Of a stretch of DNA of 22,790 nucleotides, positions 7,418 through 16,827 are shown in pieces (position 1 is the first letter of the stretch; every line of letters starts with the position of its first letter). The stretch spans positions 1 through 22,790 of the IMG/VR virus record IMGVR_UViG_3300025671_007539; one strand, given 5' to 3'. The position numbers were made by a program, and so were the translations under genes. The stretch comes from a virus. The notes under the pieces were generated by a model. The model was not told the origin of the DNA and ran no database searches. It saw nothing but the letters and a program-made list of their open reading frames with translations.

Positions 7418-8830
7418 TTACGGACCTACGGTTTCCCAACTGGTACCATTAAAGACTTTTACTTTAAAATCATTTTCGTCGTATATCATTGCACCTCTAA
7501 CTGCACCTGCTGGAGTTGCATTATCAAATACAGGTAAATTTAAACCAAGTGTACCAAATTGACCTGGCATTTGTACCCACCCATTGCTTCCGCTACCGTT
7601 GTCCTGCGCATAAAAGTATATTGTAACACCATCTGAATATATATCGCCAATAGTTGGTGAAGCAGGGCCGCCAATTGCACTAGAACGTAATGTAAGTAAG
7701 CCGTTGTCAATATCTATTCGTGTACCATTAAGTAAAACATTACCACCGCTGTTTTGCACTCGTGTTACACCATTGATGATTGGAATATTACCTTCGGACG
7801 TAGCAGTTAGTGTATTACCTTGTATAGTGCCGCCAGCAGTGATAGCTCCGTTTGTTGTTGTGATATTACCATTTGTTGTTGTATAATTTCCAACATTATC
7901 TAAACTATCAACAACTACATCTTTTAATGTACTTGTTAAAACACTTGTGCCTGAAACATTAAATGCTGTTGCAACAATAGCAGTTTCTGCATCGGCTCCA
8001 CGTGCAGCAACACTTGCAAGTGTGTCTGTTTCAGCAGTAAGTAAACCACTTGCATCAAAACTAATTGTAATTACTCCGTCAACGGTTTTATCTAAACTAA
8101 TTCTACCAGCGGTCACAAGAACACTAGATTGTTTTAAATATTCATTTGTATTTAGATAACCAACGTTCACATAGAATGAATCAGGATTAACTCCGGGATC
8201 ATTTGACAATTCTTGTAATGTAGTAGGAAGATCAGCAGGAGTAAAAGTAAATGTACCAGTTGCATCGTTATATGTAAGACTACCCGATCCTGATGGCGGA
8301 TTTGATATTACTTCTAGATCTGCCAGTGCTATACCGCCAGCCGCTGGCTCAGATTGCCAACTAAATCCGTCCCATGTTAGAACTTCGCCTGGTAATGCAT
8401 CAGAAACAAATACATCGCCAATATCATTTAGTTCGTTAATATTGTTTAAATCAGGTTTATTTCTTATAAATCTTACATCGTTTTGGTTTGCTATAGCCCA
8501 ATCTGATTGAACTTGTGCTGCTACGGTTTCGCCGTTTACGGTTAAGGTTCCACTGCTTATATTGCCAGTAGTGATAATTGAACCAGTGCTTGAAATAGCG
8601 CCGCTTGTGATGCTTCCAGTAAAAGTGCTTGTACCAGTAACCGTAAAATTACCGCCTACACTTGCATCTCCTGAACTAGCAAGTGTACCACCACTTAATG
8701 CGCCAACTACACTCAAACTGCTTAATCCTGTAAGACCGCTATTAGCTAAATTAAGGACATCACCACTTGGTAATTCTTTAATTTTGTTACCGTCATCTGT
8801 ATCTACTACTAGTGGAAATCTATTTGCCAT
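7418..8830 (-). CDS. Tail-fibre-like virion structural protein
   Basis: A 470-aa protein that starts MANRFPLVVDTDDGNKIKEL, then has SGDVLNLANSGLTGL and a long run of short Gly/Ser/Thr repeats (SSGDASVGGNFTVTGTSTFT; SGAISSTGSIITTGNISSGT). This pattern suits intertwined beta-helical trimeric fibres. Near residue 130 it has NELNDIGDV, which is also found in the 2409-aa protein. The C-terminal 130 residues look like a compact tip (LRSSAIGGPASPTIGDIYSD ... VKVFNGTSWETVGP), in the style of phage fibre ends that bind host surfaces. It has its own late-promoter octamer but only a weak Shine-Dalgarno (AGAG). I am confident that it is structural and moderately confident that it is a fibre. Confidence 0.75.
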   Translation of the reverse strand: MANRFPLVVDTDDGNKIKELPSGDVLNLANSGLTGLSSLSVVGALSGGTLASSGDASVGGNFTVTGTSTFTGSITSGAISSTGSIITTGNISSGTLTVNGETVAAQVQSDWAIANQNDVRFIRNKPDLNNINELNDIGDVFVSDALPGEVLTWDGFSWQSEPAAGGIALADLEVISNPPSGSGSLTYNDATGTFTFTPADLPTTLQELSNDPGVNPDSFYVNVGYLNTNEYLKQSSVLVTAGRISLDKTVDGVITISFDASGLLTAETDTLASVAARGADAETAIVATAFNVSGTSVLTSTLKDVVVDSLDNVGNYTTTNGNITTTNGAITAGGTIQGNTLTATSEGNIPIINGVTRVQNSGGNVLLNGTRIDIDNGLLTLRSSAIGGPASPTIGDIYSDGVTIYFYAQDNGSGSNGWVQMPGQFGTLGLNLPVFDNATPAGAVRGAMIYDENDFKVKVFNGTSWETVGP

Positions 8831-8853
8831 TCTCTAAATCCTGTTCTTTTTTA

Positions 8854-8861
8854 TATTTATC
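8854..8861 (-). promoter_or_regulatory. Late-promoter octamer GATAAATA
   Basis: The minus strand reads GATAAATA, 23 bases upstream of the ATG at 8830, in the short gap after the 99-aa gene. It matches the phage late-promoter core. Confidence 0.6.
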
Positions 8862-8867
8862 GTATAT

Positions 8868-9167
8868 TTACAATGCTGCTATTCTTGCTTGAAAGTCAGC
8901 AAAATCTGCGCTTGCTGCTACTTCAGATTGCAATGTTGCTAAACTTACATAACCCGGAATAACACCATTTACAGCATCAACAAGTAATGTACTATCGTCG
9001 GCAAACACACTACCTTTTATATCAGTTGTAACATTGCCATCTTCTAATGCTGCTATGTCAGCATAAACCTCTGTAAAGTTTTCATTAATTTTAATCATTG
9101 CATCGCGGAGAGGATCACCCCCTCCGCTATTTGCTTTTGTTCCAACATTAATTATTTTTTGTGCCAT
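8868..9167 (-). CDS. Short virion-type protein consisting mainly of the shared N-terminal module
   Basis: A 99-aa protein. Residues 4-35 are a good copy of the shared module (IINVGTKANSGGGDPLRDAM, then IKINENFTEV), followed by ADIAALEDGN and about 45 further residues ending in a likely helix (VAASADFADFQARIAAL). No fibre shaft or tip follows. It may be a stand-alone adaptor, or a remnant of a longer fibre gene that lost its distal part. Its ATG overlaps the stop of the 2409-aa gene by one base (TAATG), with an AGGGAG Shine-Dalgarno inside that gene's end, so translation from the giant fibre mRNA is likely. Confidence 0.7.
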   Translation of the reverse strand: MAQKIINVGTKANSGGGDPLRDAMIKINENFTEVYADIAALEDGNVTTDIKGSVFADDSTLLVDAVNGVIPGYVSLATLQSEVAASADFADFQARIAAL

Positions 9168-12100
9168 TATACTCTCCCTACCACTACTTCAACTATACCG
9201 CGGTCTTCGTGATCTTTGACACCGACTGCTTTACCTATTACTTGTCCAACGCCTGGAGAGTTGTTTACTATTGCATAACCCGGAACGGCACTAGTTACAA
9301 GCATATCACCTTTTTGCACCCGACCTATTACTTTACATGGCACACGCCCTGTTAGAGCTAAACCTACTACATTGTCGCCTTCTAATGCGCTATTCATTAG
9401 GTGCGCTGGATTTGTAGTTACAACACCTGCTACACTAGTTTGACCTTTTGCAGTGCATACGGTTACTTCTTGTTCGCCACCAAATACTAGAACGGTACCT
9501 GGCTCATAATCAGCATCCCCTAAATAATTTTCAGCAAGGTCAGCATATAATGCACTAGTTGCTTCACCATTAAATGTAGTTGCCCAAACCGTATTATAAC
9601 GATTTAAACTTCCACCTATGCTAACAGCGTTATCTCCTGTTGCATTACCGCTTGTGTTTGCAGGGCCTAAGATGTTACCAGATGAATCAACAGAGAACAC
9701 CGTGTTAGCACCGTCATCTAAGTTAATTGTAAATGTACCACCTAGCACACCACTTGCAAAATCAATGCCTGTCATATCAGCAATACTTGTTGCAGTACCA
9801 CCAAGACTAATACTTGTACTACCAATAGTAATACTGCTGTTAGCTAGTTCTGCATTACTAACACCGTTTGCTTTAATGCCAACCCATCCGTCTGTAATTT
9901 CAAAGTTTGCACTATCAAAACTTGCTAGACCACTTGCTGCTTGTATAGCTGCTGCATCACCTGTAGGTGCTGCTGCTGTTGCTGTTGCTATAGTCATGTT
10001 CAGTTTGCTTTGATCTATAGCTGCTGTTGCGCTTATATCGCCGTTAACAATCACACCTGACGAAATAGCTGCTGTTATTGTGTTAGGAATAAGTGGATCA
10101 TATGTCAAACCAATATCACCAGTTACTGCCATATTTTCACTGAGTTGATCAGTTACTGAACCTTGACCAGTAAAGCCTAAAATTTGTGCTTGAATAGTGT
10201 TACCTGCACCTGTGATAGTTACGTCACCAATATCATTTAATTCATCAGTTTTATTATCAACATAGTTTTTAGTTGCTGCATCACTTAAAGCAAGTGGATC
10301 TGAAACATTTATAACTCTATTGCTACCAACATTAAGGTTGCCGTTCATTGGTGTTTCGCTATAACCTGGACCACCCAAGCTCATAACTCCTGGACCAATT
10401 GTGCTTACACCAGTTGCTCCGTCTCTATCAAAGCCTAAACGTGCATTGATATATCCTTCAACTGCTGTTTGTGTTGGTACTGCATCACCTTTTGCATCTG
10501 TAAAAGTGTCATCATTTGAGAATTCATTTACACGTACACCTCGTTTAAATCCAATACCGTCAATATTTGTAAGAACAAGTGCAGCGTTAAATGTAACAGC
10601 ACCAGTACCTTGGTCAACCGTAAAGAATCTACCTACACGGAAGAAACCATCTTGGTCAGTTAAAACACTAAACACACGACCTTTGTTTCTTTCTTGTGTT
10701 TGTGCCGCTGATTTATTGCCAGTGCTGTCAATAGCATCGTTAGTAGACACTGCTTCATAACCAAACGGCTGACCGTAAATACGTTCTGGATAGTTTGCAG
10801 TATTAAATCCACCAACACCGATGTCCAGCATATCATGACCGGTTGCACGACATGTACTGATGTTAACGGTAATTTCTGCTTCTTCGCCACCTGCTAAGCC
10901 ACCTTTTAATGTTATACCTGCGCCGTTTGTACCTGTATAAAGAGCTGCACCTAAGCCGCCGTATACACTACCTGACAATTGTGGAAAGTTGATATCACTA
11001 TTAGCAACTTCTGTAATTTCTATTATACCAACCGTACGTGTTACGTTTCCAAAACTTGCATGAGTAGCACCACTGAAATCATATTCAGCATATGCATCAA
11101 TTGTATAAGTTTTACCGCCCCATGAAACAAGCATTTCGCCGCCTGCAATTCTTGCTTGATCTGTGCTATCAAGCGGGCTTATTGCAATAAATCTACTACC
11201 ATCTGTTGAAGTTGTTGCCGCTGTGTTACCAAGTGTAATTAAAGAACTTGGTGCAGGTGATGATGCAGTCCCTACAATATCTGTATAGTTAGGATCAACG
11301 GTAGAATTGCTGTTAAAGAAAACTTCAGTTACACCACAAATTGCACTATCAACAACTAGATCTATATATCTAAAGTTTGCATCAAATGTTACAACTTTTT
11401 GATCTCCAGTTGCATTCACACCCCCTGTAATTGTAGTGGTGAATGCAATTGTTCTATAAGTGTAATCTGTAGTATCATCTGTAAATACAAAGGCTGTACT
11501 TGGTCTAACAGGTAGCTCTTCTTCTGGGAAGTTGTCTAAAACAAAGTTTTGTTTATGTCTTACAACAATTCTATTATCGTGTAATGTAGCTTCTTGTAAT
11601 CCATTTTCGGCCGTACCTTCGATACCTGTGCCTAAGTTAAACGTCCAAACCTTACCATCAATAATAGGTGTACTATCATCTAATTGTGCTACGCCTGTTG
11701 TTACACTTGCTGTAACAATTGCACCACTTGATACACTATCAATAGTAATTGTTACATCGTTTGTGCTTGTAGCACCGCCTAGGTATTGTCCATCGATAAC
11801 AATAGTTTCGCCTTGTGCATATCCGCCGCCACCATCGTCTACAATTACACCATAGCCGTCTGTACGAGTTTTAGTGATTGTAAGTTGAGCATTTGTACTA
11901 GGTGTAGCAGTTCCGCCTGTAACAACGGTTGCATAATCGGTGGCATCAAAGCTGTAAGAACCTAGTCTAAAATCTTCACCATTTGCATTAGTAATTTCAT
12001 AAGGCTGATACAACCCACTTCCATGATAAATTTCCGCTTCACTAACATTCAATGGATAACCAGACAAGTCATATGCAAAAACTTTGAGTGCACCTGTGTC

Positions 12101-15100
12101 TGCATCATATTCTTGAGATGTAAAACTACTAGGTATGCCTGCTGAACCGGTTGGAGTTGTACAGGTTTCAGTTGTATTAAACGTACCTGTTATATCATAC
12201 AAGTAAAGTCTTTTATTTCCTTCACCTTTAAAACTAATTTTAGCAGTTGCAGTTGCTGATTTACTTGCTAGGCCGCCTGTACCTGCAGAGTAAGCTGTTC
12301 CGTCTTCACCATTTGTCAAACCACTATCGATATACAAATCAAAGTTATTGGCATCAATTACACTTATATAGAATGTTCTACCATTTAACTCAATCATACC
12401 TGTTACACTGCTTATTGTTACAACATCATTGCTTGATAATCCGTGTGCTGTAGCAGTTACACGCACTGGGTTGGTTGTACTGGTGCTTGTAATACTTGCG
12501 TTGATTGCACCTTGTGATAATAATTGATCAGCTACCACGGTACCTGGTGTTGCGCTGGCAAAGTCTAAATATCCTGCAGATCTAAATACCTTTGCAGGAA
12601 ATACCATGTCATCGGCAAGAGTCACATCAGTTGGAATCTCATCTGGATCAGCACCTGCTGCAACAAGACCATAGAATCCATAAGAGTTGTTACCACTCAA
12701 ACTGCGGATTTGGGAACCTTTATCAGCCATATAACCAGTATGACAATAGTATGTAAACATACTAACAAGTTCTGCAAGTGCATTGTTTGTAAGCAATGCA
12801 CCGTAACCTAAGTCGTTAATTTGAGTAAAGTCGTTCGCAAGCATCGATCGGTTACCACCACTTTGCAAGAATATGCTATCATAGGGCGGTACACCTGGTA
12901 TTGTTGCAGTATAACCTCTACCAGTTGCCAGTGCTCTAACTATACCTGTACCTGCTGTATGGGTTCCAAAACCTGTAGAATCCACTGATGCTGTTCTATC
13001 TTCATCGATATAAAGTTGTAATGTAGTTGTAGTCGGAGCATTAACATAATATGTATTACCATTAACATCAGTCATTCCAGATACACCGGTAATAGTAATA
13101 GCATCGCCATCTACTAATCCATGTGCCACGGTAGTTGTAATCACTGCTGGATCTGCATTTGTTATACTTGTAATATTTCTTGTAAACACACTACTAGGAT
13201 TACTTGTTTCGTCTAGTACAAGCGTTGCTGTACCTGTTGCTTGATCCCAATCTTTAATAACATTTACTTGGTAACGTGCGCCATCTTTGAAAAACGGAAA
13301 TGGTGTTTCTGGTTTTCTAATATATAAACCCTCACCATTTGGTGATTGCACTTGTAAATTAAAGTTATCAGTTTTTCCAATGATATCTGCAGGCATATTA
13401 GATGCATAACCATCAATAAACAAACCTCCAGCAAAACTTCTTGCTACACCTTTAGATTGTGAGAAACTTGTGCCTGTTTGGCAATAAGGAGATCGTGTTA
13501 GGATTTGACCTTCTGGATCTAGTGTCATCATAAATCCGCCATGTCTTTGCACGGTAATGTTTCTTACAATAGTACCATCATTACACAAGAACACATCCAT
13601 TTCGCTGTTGTTTAATGGAGGATTGTAAGCAGGATCAAATGCAAAAGCCACACAATCAACTAGTTCAAGTGCGTTTGTTTCAGCGTTTGTTTCTGCTGCA
13701 TAATCTTCATCAAATACTTGAGGTTCGGTATTTCCTGTAGTTACTACAAAACCATTACCACTATCGTTTGCTAAGATATTTGTAATAACTGGTTTTAAAT
13801 GTAAAATTGCTGCTTCTGTTTCAGTTTCTTGTCCACTGACTGCACCTGCATAGTATGCACCTTGATTAGTCAAGGTGTTTTCTCTACCGCCAATTCTCAA
13901 GTCGTTTACAATGCCGTCTATAATTAGTCTTGTATCACGTCTACATTTGGCTTCATTGTATGTAAATCCAGGAGCAGGATAAGTATTATTTACAAAAGCA
14001 ATAGTTTCTTCAACAAGAAAATCTTTGTTCAATTCAATTAATCTTGCTGCATCATCAAAGTTGCCAGGATTACTAGATGCATCAGTACCGATTTGAATAT
14101 CTTCGCTAGGATCTGTCATATAATGACGACCGTACTTACCTTGTATTCCTGTGATTGGATGTGTAAAGTTATATCCACCTCCTGTTGTAGCAACATCAAA
14201 TGTTAAATTTGCTCCACCGCCTGCACCCAAATCACTATCATTGATTGTAATTGTTTCGCCTTGAATAAATCCATCACCTGCATTTGTAACGGTAACGGTT
14301 GCTGCACCTGATCCGTCCACAACAACACTAAATGTTGCGTCTTGGCCAATACCTGGGCTAGACCAATCATCTGCACCGATTGCGTATGTACCAGCTGCAC
14401 GACTTACATCTGCTCCACTCACATTGTTTATTGTTGCTATTGGAGAGTATGCTGCTATTAAACCATCTACGTTAATGTCTCTATAGAAATATGTAGGTGC
14501 CCATGGAGATTGTGATACTCCTGGTTTTGGCCTAATTACAACTCGTCTAAATTCATCACCTTTGATACTTACGTTTTCTGGTAGTTTGATTGGTAGATGT
14601 TCAAAATAAATTCCACTTTCAACTCTTACCGTAATTTGGTTACTTCTAGTTCTTGCGCCAAATTCTAATTCTTCACCAATTTGGAATTCAATTGGTTCAA
14701 GTAGTTGAATACTAACTCTATCACTTATACCAACATCTTGGTTACGTACATAATCTGTAATAATACCTTTTGCACCACTTGTTCTACCAACAATGACTTT
14801 ACCTTCACGCAAATCTGGGTTACCAACAACACCTTGGTCAACAGCAGAGTTATTACCGTTGTCAAAATTAAATACGTATTCTGTACCATCGTTTTGTGTA
14901 ATTGCACCTGGAATATCTCCTCCGTTATTAAGTATAGAAATAATTTCATCGAAACGATTTTGATATGCGGTAATAACACTTGCAGAAATACTTCCAGGAG
15001 TGGCAGTGTTCAATGCATTAAATGCATCTACAATAGTTGTTTTAATTATACCAATGCTTTCTACGGTTTGTGTAAGTTGTAATGTTCTTGCTTTAATTGC

Positions 15101-16396
15101 ACTAGGACTTGCATTGTATCTTATTGCTGCCCATCTAGTCAAATAGTTTGCAGATAAACCTTGCTGAACATCTAAACGCACACTATCAATCATAAGTTTA
15201 GCATCACGTTGACAAATTATTTTATCATATATAAAATCAGGATAAGTTGCTGTCAAATAATCAACAACAGCTTCTTGTGCAACTTCAATGTTATCAATTG
15301 CAGTATTACTTGCTACATCTGCTGTTGCAATACTTGCAGTAAATCCTGCTGTTGATAAAATTGTACTATTAAATTTCTTTTGCGAATGTGTAACAACTTG
15401 AATATACGGACCTGGTTCGATAGGTGTAGCTTCAATAATTTGTGTTGCTCGTTGCATAGCTTTGCTAACACTTTTATATGCATATTGAGGTGAGCGCCCT
15501 TCTTGTCCTGCAGGTGTTAGAGTTTGCGCATCATCACCTGTTGTTGCAACATACAAGTTCGTGCTACTACTAAAACCTTGCGTATCTACATATAACTTTG
15601 AAACAGCAAGCAAGTCGTCTGGACCATTTGGTGTACCTGCGCCTGCAAGCGGATATGGATGATCATTAAGATACAATTCATCCAACATTGTTCTGTTTGC
15701 TACGCTACCTGCTCTTGTAATAACTTCTTGTGTTTGCGGTACTTGTGCTCCGGTTGCACCTGATGGTACTGATAATGCACCAGTCATTGTGTCCCCTGCG
15801 ACATTTACATATGTGTCATCTGCATAACCTTTTGAAATAACAAGGTTGTCTACTGATATTGCTGGTGCACCTGTATGCACGTTTTCCCATTCGGTCACTA
15901 GAGTGTTAATGTTATCTCCAGCGCCTGTGTTCCTAAGTTTAGTATTGACTACTGAACTATAAGCAATAGGTGCTTCCATGTTCAACGGTGCAGTTAAGTT
16001 TGGATCTGGATCTCTGTTAATGTGTGGATCAACAATACTAATTTTGATTGTACCACTTAGATCAGGTGTTGCTGGATCTACATCATCAAATTCAACAAAT
16101 ACACTATTGGTTGTTTCAGATGGCGAAGATTTGTCATTGTTATTGAGACCGCTGTCACTTACAAATTTATAAAATTGGATTTGTGTTTCAGTGCTATTAA
16201 TTGCGGTTACTGCAAATTGATTTGCTAGATAAGAGTCAGGTGTATCGTCTAAGTTTTTAAAACTAATAGATCCACCTAAACCGAATACTGCATACAATTC
16301 TTGAAAGTTTGTATTGACTTTTTTAAATGACTCACGAATACTATCGCCTGTGCCGTCATTACCCTCTACACCAATATCAATTTCTTGTCTTGCCAT
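9167..16396 (-). CDS. Giant tail-fibre-like virion protein (2409 aa)
   Basis: The largest gene here, about a third of the window. It opens with the shared module (EIDIGVEGNDGTGDSIRESF, then KKVNTNFQELY, residues 5-35). Fibre motifs follow: AGDTMTGALSV near residue 205 and, near 2020-2060, an 'M-x-G-x-L ... DAATKNYVD' element continuing into ELNDIGDV. Internal duplications are visible: a YP-x-F/T-Y-x-x-x-(I/K)C-(Q/R)RD segment near 385-415 and 805-835, a Gly-rich QGET(I)-x-I segment near 710-735 and 1525-1555, and an AHGL-type domain near 1075-1145 and 1305-1375. The last ~130 residues form a distinct tip-like domain (ADLAENYLGDADYEPGTVLV, then VAGVVTTNPAHLMNS). No frame break is visible. It is probably a long tail fibre or a large baseplate-associated fibre; the receptor is unknown. 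Confidence 0.8.
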   Translation of the reverse strand: MARQEIDIGVEGNDGTGDSIRESFKKVNTNFQELYAVFGLGGSISFKNLDDTPDSYLANQFAVTAINSTETQIQFYKFVSDSGLNNNDKSSPSETTNSVFVEFDDVDPATPDLSGTIKISIVDPHINRDPDPNLTAPLNMEAPIAYSSVVNTKLRNTGAGDNINTLVTEWENVHTGAPAISVDNLVISKGYADDTYVNVAGDTMTGALSVPSGATGAQVPQTQEVITRAGSVANRTMLDELYLNDHPYPLAGAGTPNGPDDLLAVSKLYVDTQGFSSSTNLYVATTGDDAQTLTPAGQEGRSPQYAYKSVSKAMQRATQIIEATPIEPGPYIQVVTHSQKKFNSTILSTAGFTASIATADVASNTAIDNIEVAQEAVVDYLTATYPDFIYDKIICQRDAKLMIDSVRLDVQQGLSANYLTRWAAIRYNASPSAIKARTLQLTQTVESIGIIKTTIVDAFNALNTATPGSISASVITAYQNRFDEIISILNNGGDIPGAITQNDGTEYVFNFDNGNNSAVDQGVVGNPDLREGKVIVGRTSGAKGIITDYVRNQDVGISDRVSIQLLEPIEFQIGEELEFGARTRSNQITVRVESGIYFEHLPIKLPENVSIKGDEFRRVVIRPKPGVSQSPWAPTYFYRDINVDGLIAAYSPIATINNVSGADVSRAAGTYAIGADDWSSPGIGQDATFSVVVDGSGAATVTVTNAGDGFIQGETITINDSDLGAGGGANLTFDVATTGGGYNFTHPITGIQGKYGRHYMTDPSEDIQIGTDASSNPGNFDDAARLIELNKDFLVEETIAFVNNTYPAPGFTYNEAKCRRDTRLIIDGIVNDLRIGGRENTLTNQGAYYAGAVSGQETETEAAILHLKPVITNILANDSGNGFVVTTGNTEPQVFDEDYAAETNAETNALELVDCVAFAFDPAYNPPLNNSEMDVFLCNDGTIVRNITVQRHGGFMMTLDPEGQILTRSPYCQTGTSFSQSKGVARSFAGGLFIDGYASNMPADIIGKTDNFNLQVQSPNGEGLYIRKPETPFPFFKDGARYQVNVIKDWDQATGTATLVLDETSNPSSVFTRNITSITNADPAVITTTVAHGLVDGDAITITGVSGMTDVNGNTYYVNAPTTTTLQLYIDEDRTASVDSTGFGTHTAGTGIVRALATGRGYTATIPGVPPYDSIFLQSGGNRSMLANDFTQINDLGYGALLTNNALAELVSMFTYYCHTGYMADKGSQIRSLSGNNSYGFYGLVAAGADPDEIPTDVTLADDMVFPAKVFRSAGYLDFASATPGTVVADQLLSQGAINASITSTSTTNPVRVTATAHGLSSNDVVTISSVTGMIELNGRTFYISVIDANNFDLYIDSGLTNGEDGTAYSAGTGGLASKSATATAKISFKGEGNKRLYLYDITGTFNTTETCTTPTGSAGIPSSFTSQEYDADTGALKVFAYDLSGYPLNVSEAEIYHGSGLYQPYEITNANGEDFRLGSYSFDATDYATVVTGGTATPSTNAQLTITKTRTDGYGVIVDDGGGGYAQGETIVIDGQYLGGATSTNDVTITIDSVSSGAIVTASVTTGVAQLDDSTPIIDGKVWTFNLGTGIEGTAENGLQEATLHDNRIVVRHKQNFVLDNFPEEELPVRPSTAFVFTDDTTDYTYRTIAFTTTITGGVNATGDQKVVTFDANFRYIDLVVDSAICGVTEVFFNSNSTVDPNYTDIVGTASSPAPSSLITLGNTAATTSTDGSRFIAISPLDSTDQARIAGGEMLVSWGGKTYTIDAYAEYDFSGATHASFGNVTRTVGIIEITEVANSDINFPQLSGSVYGGLGAALYTGTNGAGITLKGGLAGGEEAEITVNISTCRATGHDMLDIGVGGFNTANYPERIYGQPFGYEAVSTNDAIDSTGNKSAAQTQERNKGRVFSVLTDQDGFFRVGRFFTVDQGTGAVTFNAALVLTNIDGIGFKRGVRVNEFSNDDTFTDAKGDAVPTQTAVEGYINARLGFDRDGATGVSTIGPGVMSLGGPGYSETPMNGNLNVGSNRVINVSDPLALSDAATKNYVDNKTDELNDIGDVTITGAGNTIQAQILGFTGQGSVTDQLSENMAVTGDIGLTYDPLIPNTITAAISSGVIVNGDISATAAIDQSKLNMTIATATAAAPTGDAAAIQAASGLASFDSANFEITDGWVGIKANGVSNAELANSSITIGSTSISLGGTATSIADMTGIDFASGVLGGTFTINLDDGANTVFSVDSSGNILGPANTSGNATGDNAVSIGGSLNRYNTVWATTFNGEATSALYADLAENYLGDADYEPGTVLVFGGEQEVTVCTAKGQTSVAGVVTTNPAHLMNSALEGDNVVGLALTGRVPCKVIGRVQKGDMLVTSAVPGYAIVNNSPGVGQVIGKAVGVKDHEDRGIVEVVVGRV

Positions 16397-16408
16397 TTAC
16401 TTTTTCCT

Positions 16409-16771
16409 TTACCACTCTGGTACTAAATTGTCCATATCAAAGTTAACACTTACTCCGCAACCGCATGAACTTTGTGCATTAGGATTGCGTATTTCAAAGT
16501 TAGCGCCAACTAAACTTTTTACATAATCAACTTCTGTTCCTATGAGAAACATTAAACTATGCGAACCTACTACAAATGCACAACCATTTGCTGTTTTTAC
16601 AACTTCATCGCCGTCTTCTAAATCCATAGGCGATGCAATTGTGCCCCAATCATATTCAAAGCCTGCACATCCTCCGCCTTTTATATTAAGACTGATTCCA
16701 TAACATTCATTTTCATTACAAAGTAAATCAATTTGTGCTTCTGCTGATGGTGTTAAAGTTAGTATACTCAT
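16409..16771 (-). CDS. A-type Fe-S cluster carrier (HesB/IscA/ErpA-like)
   Basis: A 120-aa protein of the HesB/IscA/SufA family, which receives Fe-S clusters from scaffold proteins and passes them to apo-enzymes. The three ligand cysteines are at the family positions: C35 in GGGCAGF, and C103 and C105 in SSCGCGVSVNF (E. coli IscA uses C35, C99 and C101). There are extra cysteines at 18, 23 and 64. Length and fold are complete. A GATAAATA octamer lies 15 bases upstream of the ATG, with AGGA between. It sits 12 bases ahead of the giant fibre gene, so the two could share a transcript. Such carriers are known in marine T4-like phages and may support Fe-S enzymes of the infected host or of the phage. 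Some authors have suggested Fe in tails; I see nothing here that shows it. Confidence 0.88.
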   Translation of the reverse strand: MSILTLTPSAEAQIDLLCNENECYGISLNIKGGGCAGFEYDWGTIASPMDLEDGDEVVKTANGCAFVVGSHSLMFLIGTEVDYVKSLVGANFEIRNPNAQSSCGCGVSVNFDMDNLVPEW

Positions 16772-16786
16772 AGTGTTCCTTTCTAA

Positions 16787-16794
16787 TATTTATC
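16787..16794 (-). promoter_or_regulatory. Late-promoter octamer GATAAATA
   Basis: The minus strand reads GATAAATA, 15 bases before the ATG of the Fe-S carrier gene, in the 56-base divergent region shared with the plus-strand gene. It probably also feeds the 2409-aa fibre gene. Confidence 0.6.
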
Positions 16795-16803
16795 GTTGCT
16801 TTT

Positions 16804-16809
16804 TATAAT
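16804..16809 (+). promoter_or_regulatory. Possible sigma70-type -10 (TATAAT) for the plus-strand gene
   Basis: An exact TATAAT lies 18 bases upstream of the ATG at 16828 on the plus strand. No good -35 is seen at the proper distance (around 16781-16786). The sequence is AT-rich, so chance is possible. If real, it would mean early or host-sigma transcription, unlike the late octamers on the other strand. Confidence 0.35.
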
Positions 16810-16827
16810 CTTAATGTAAATAGTGTT

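Noticed and set aside
9618-10013. Plus-strand frames of 100-130 aa opposite the structural genes, such as 9618-10013, 10401-10760 and 5566-5937
   Set aside because: They are complements of repetitive Thr/Ala/Ser-rich coding sequence, hydrophobic by composition, and lack ribosome sites and domains.
14705-15082. Plus-strand frame rich in Asn/Thr/Cys/Ile opposite the giant fibre gene
   Set aside because: Its odd composition is the complement of the fibre coding sequence; there is no start signal.
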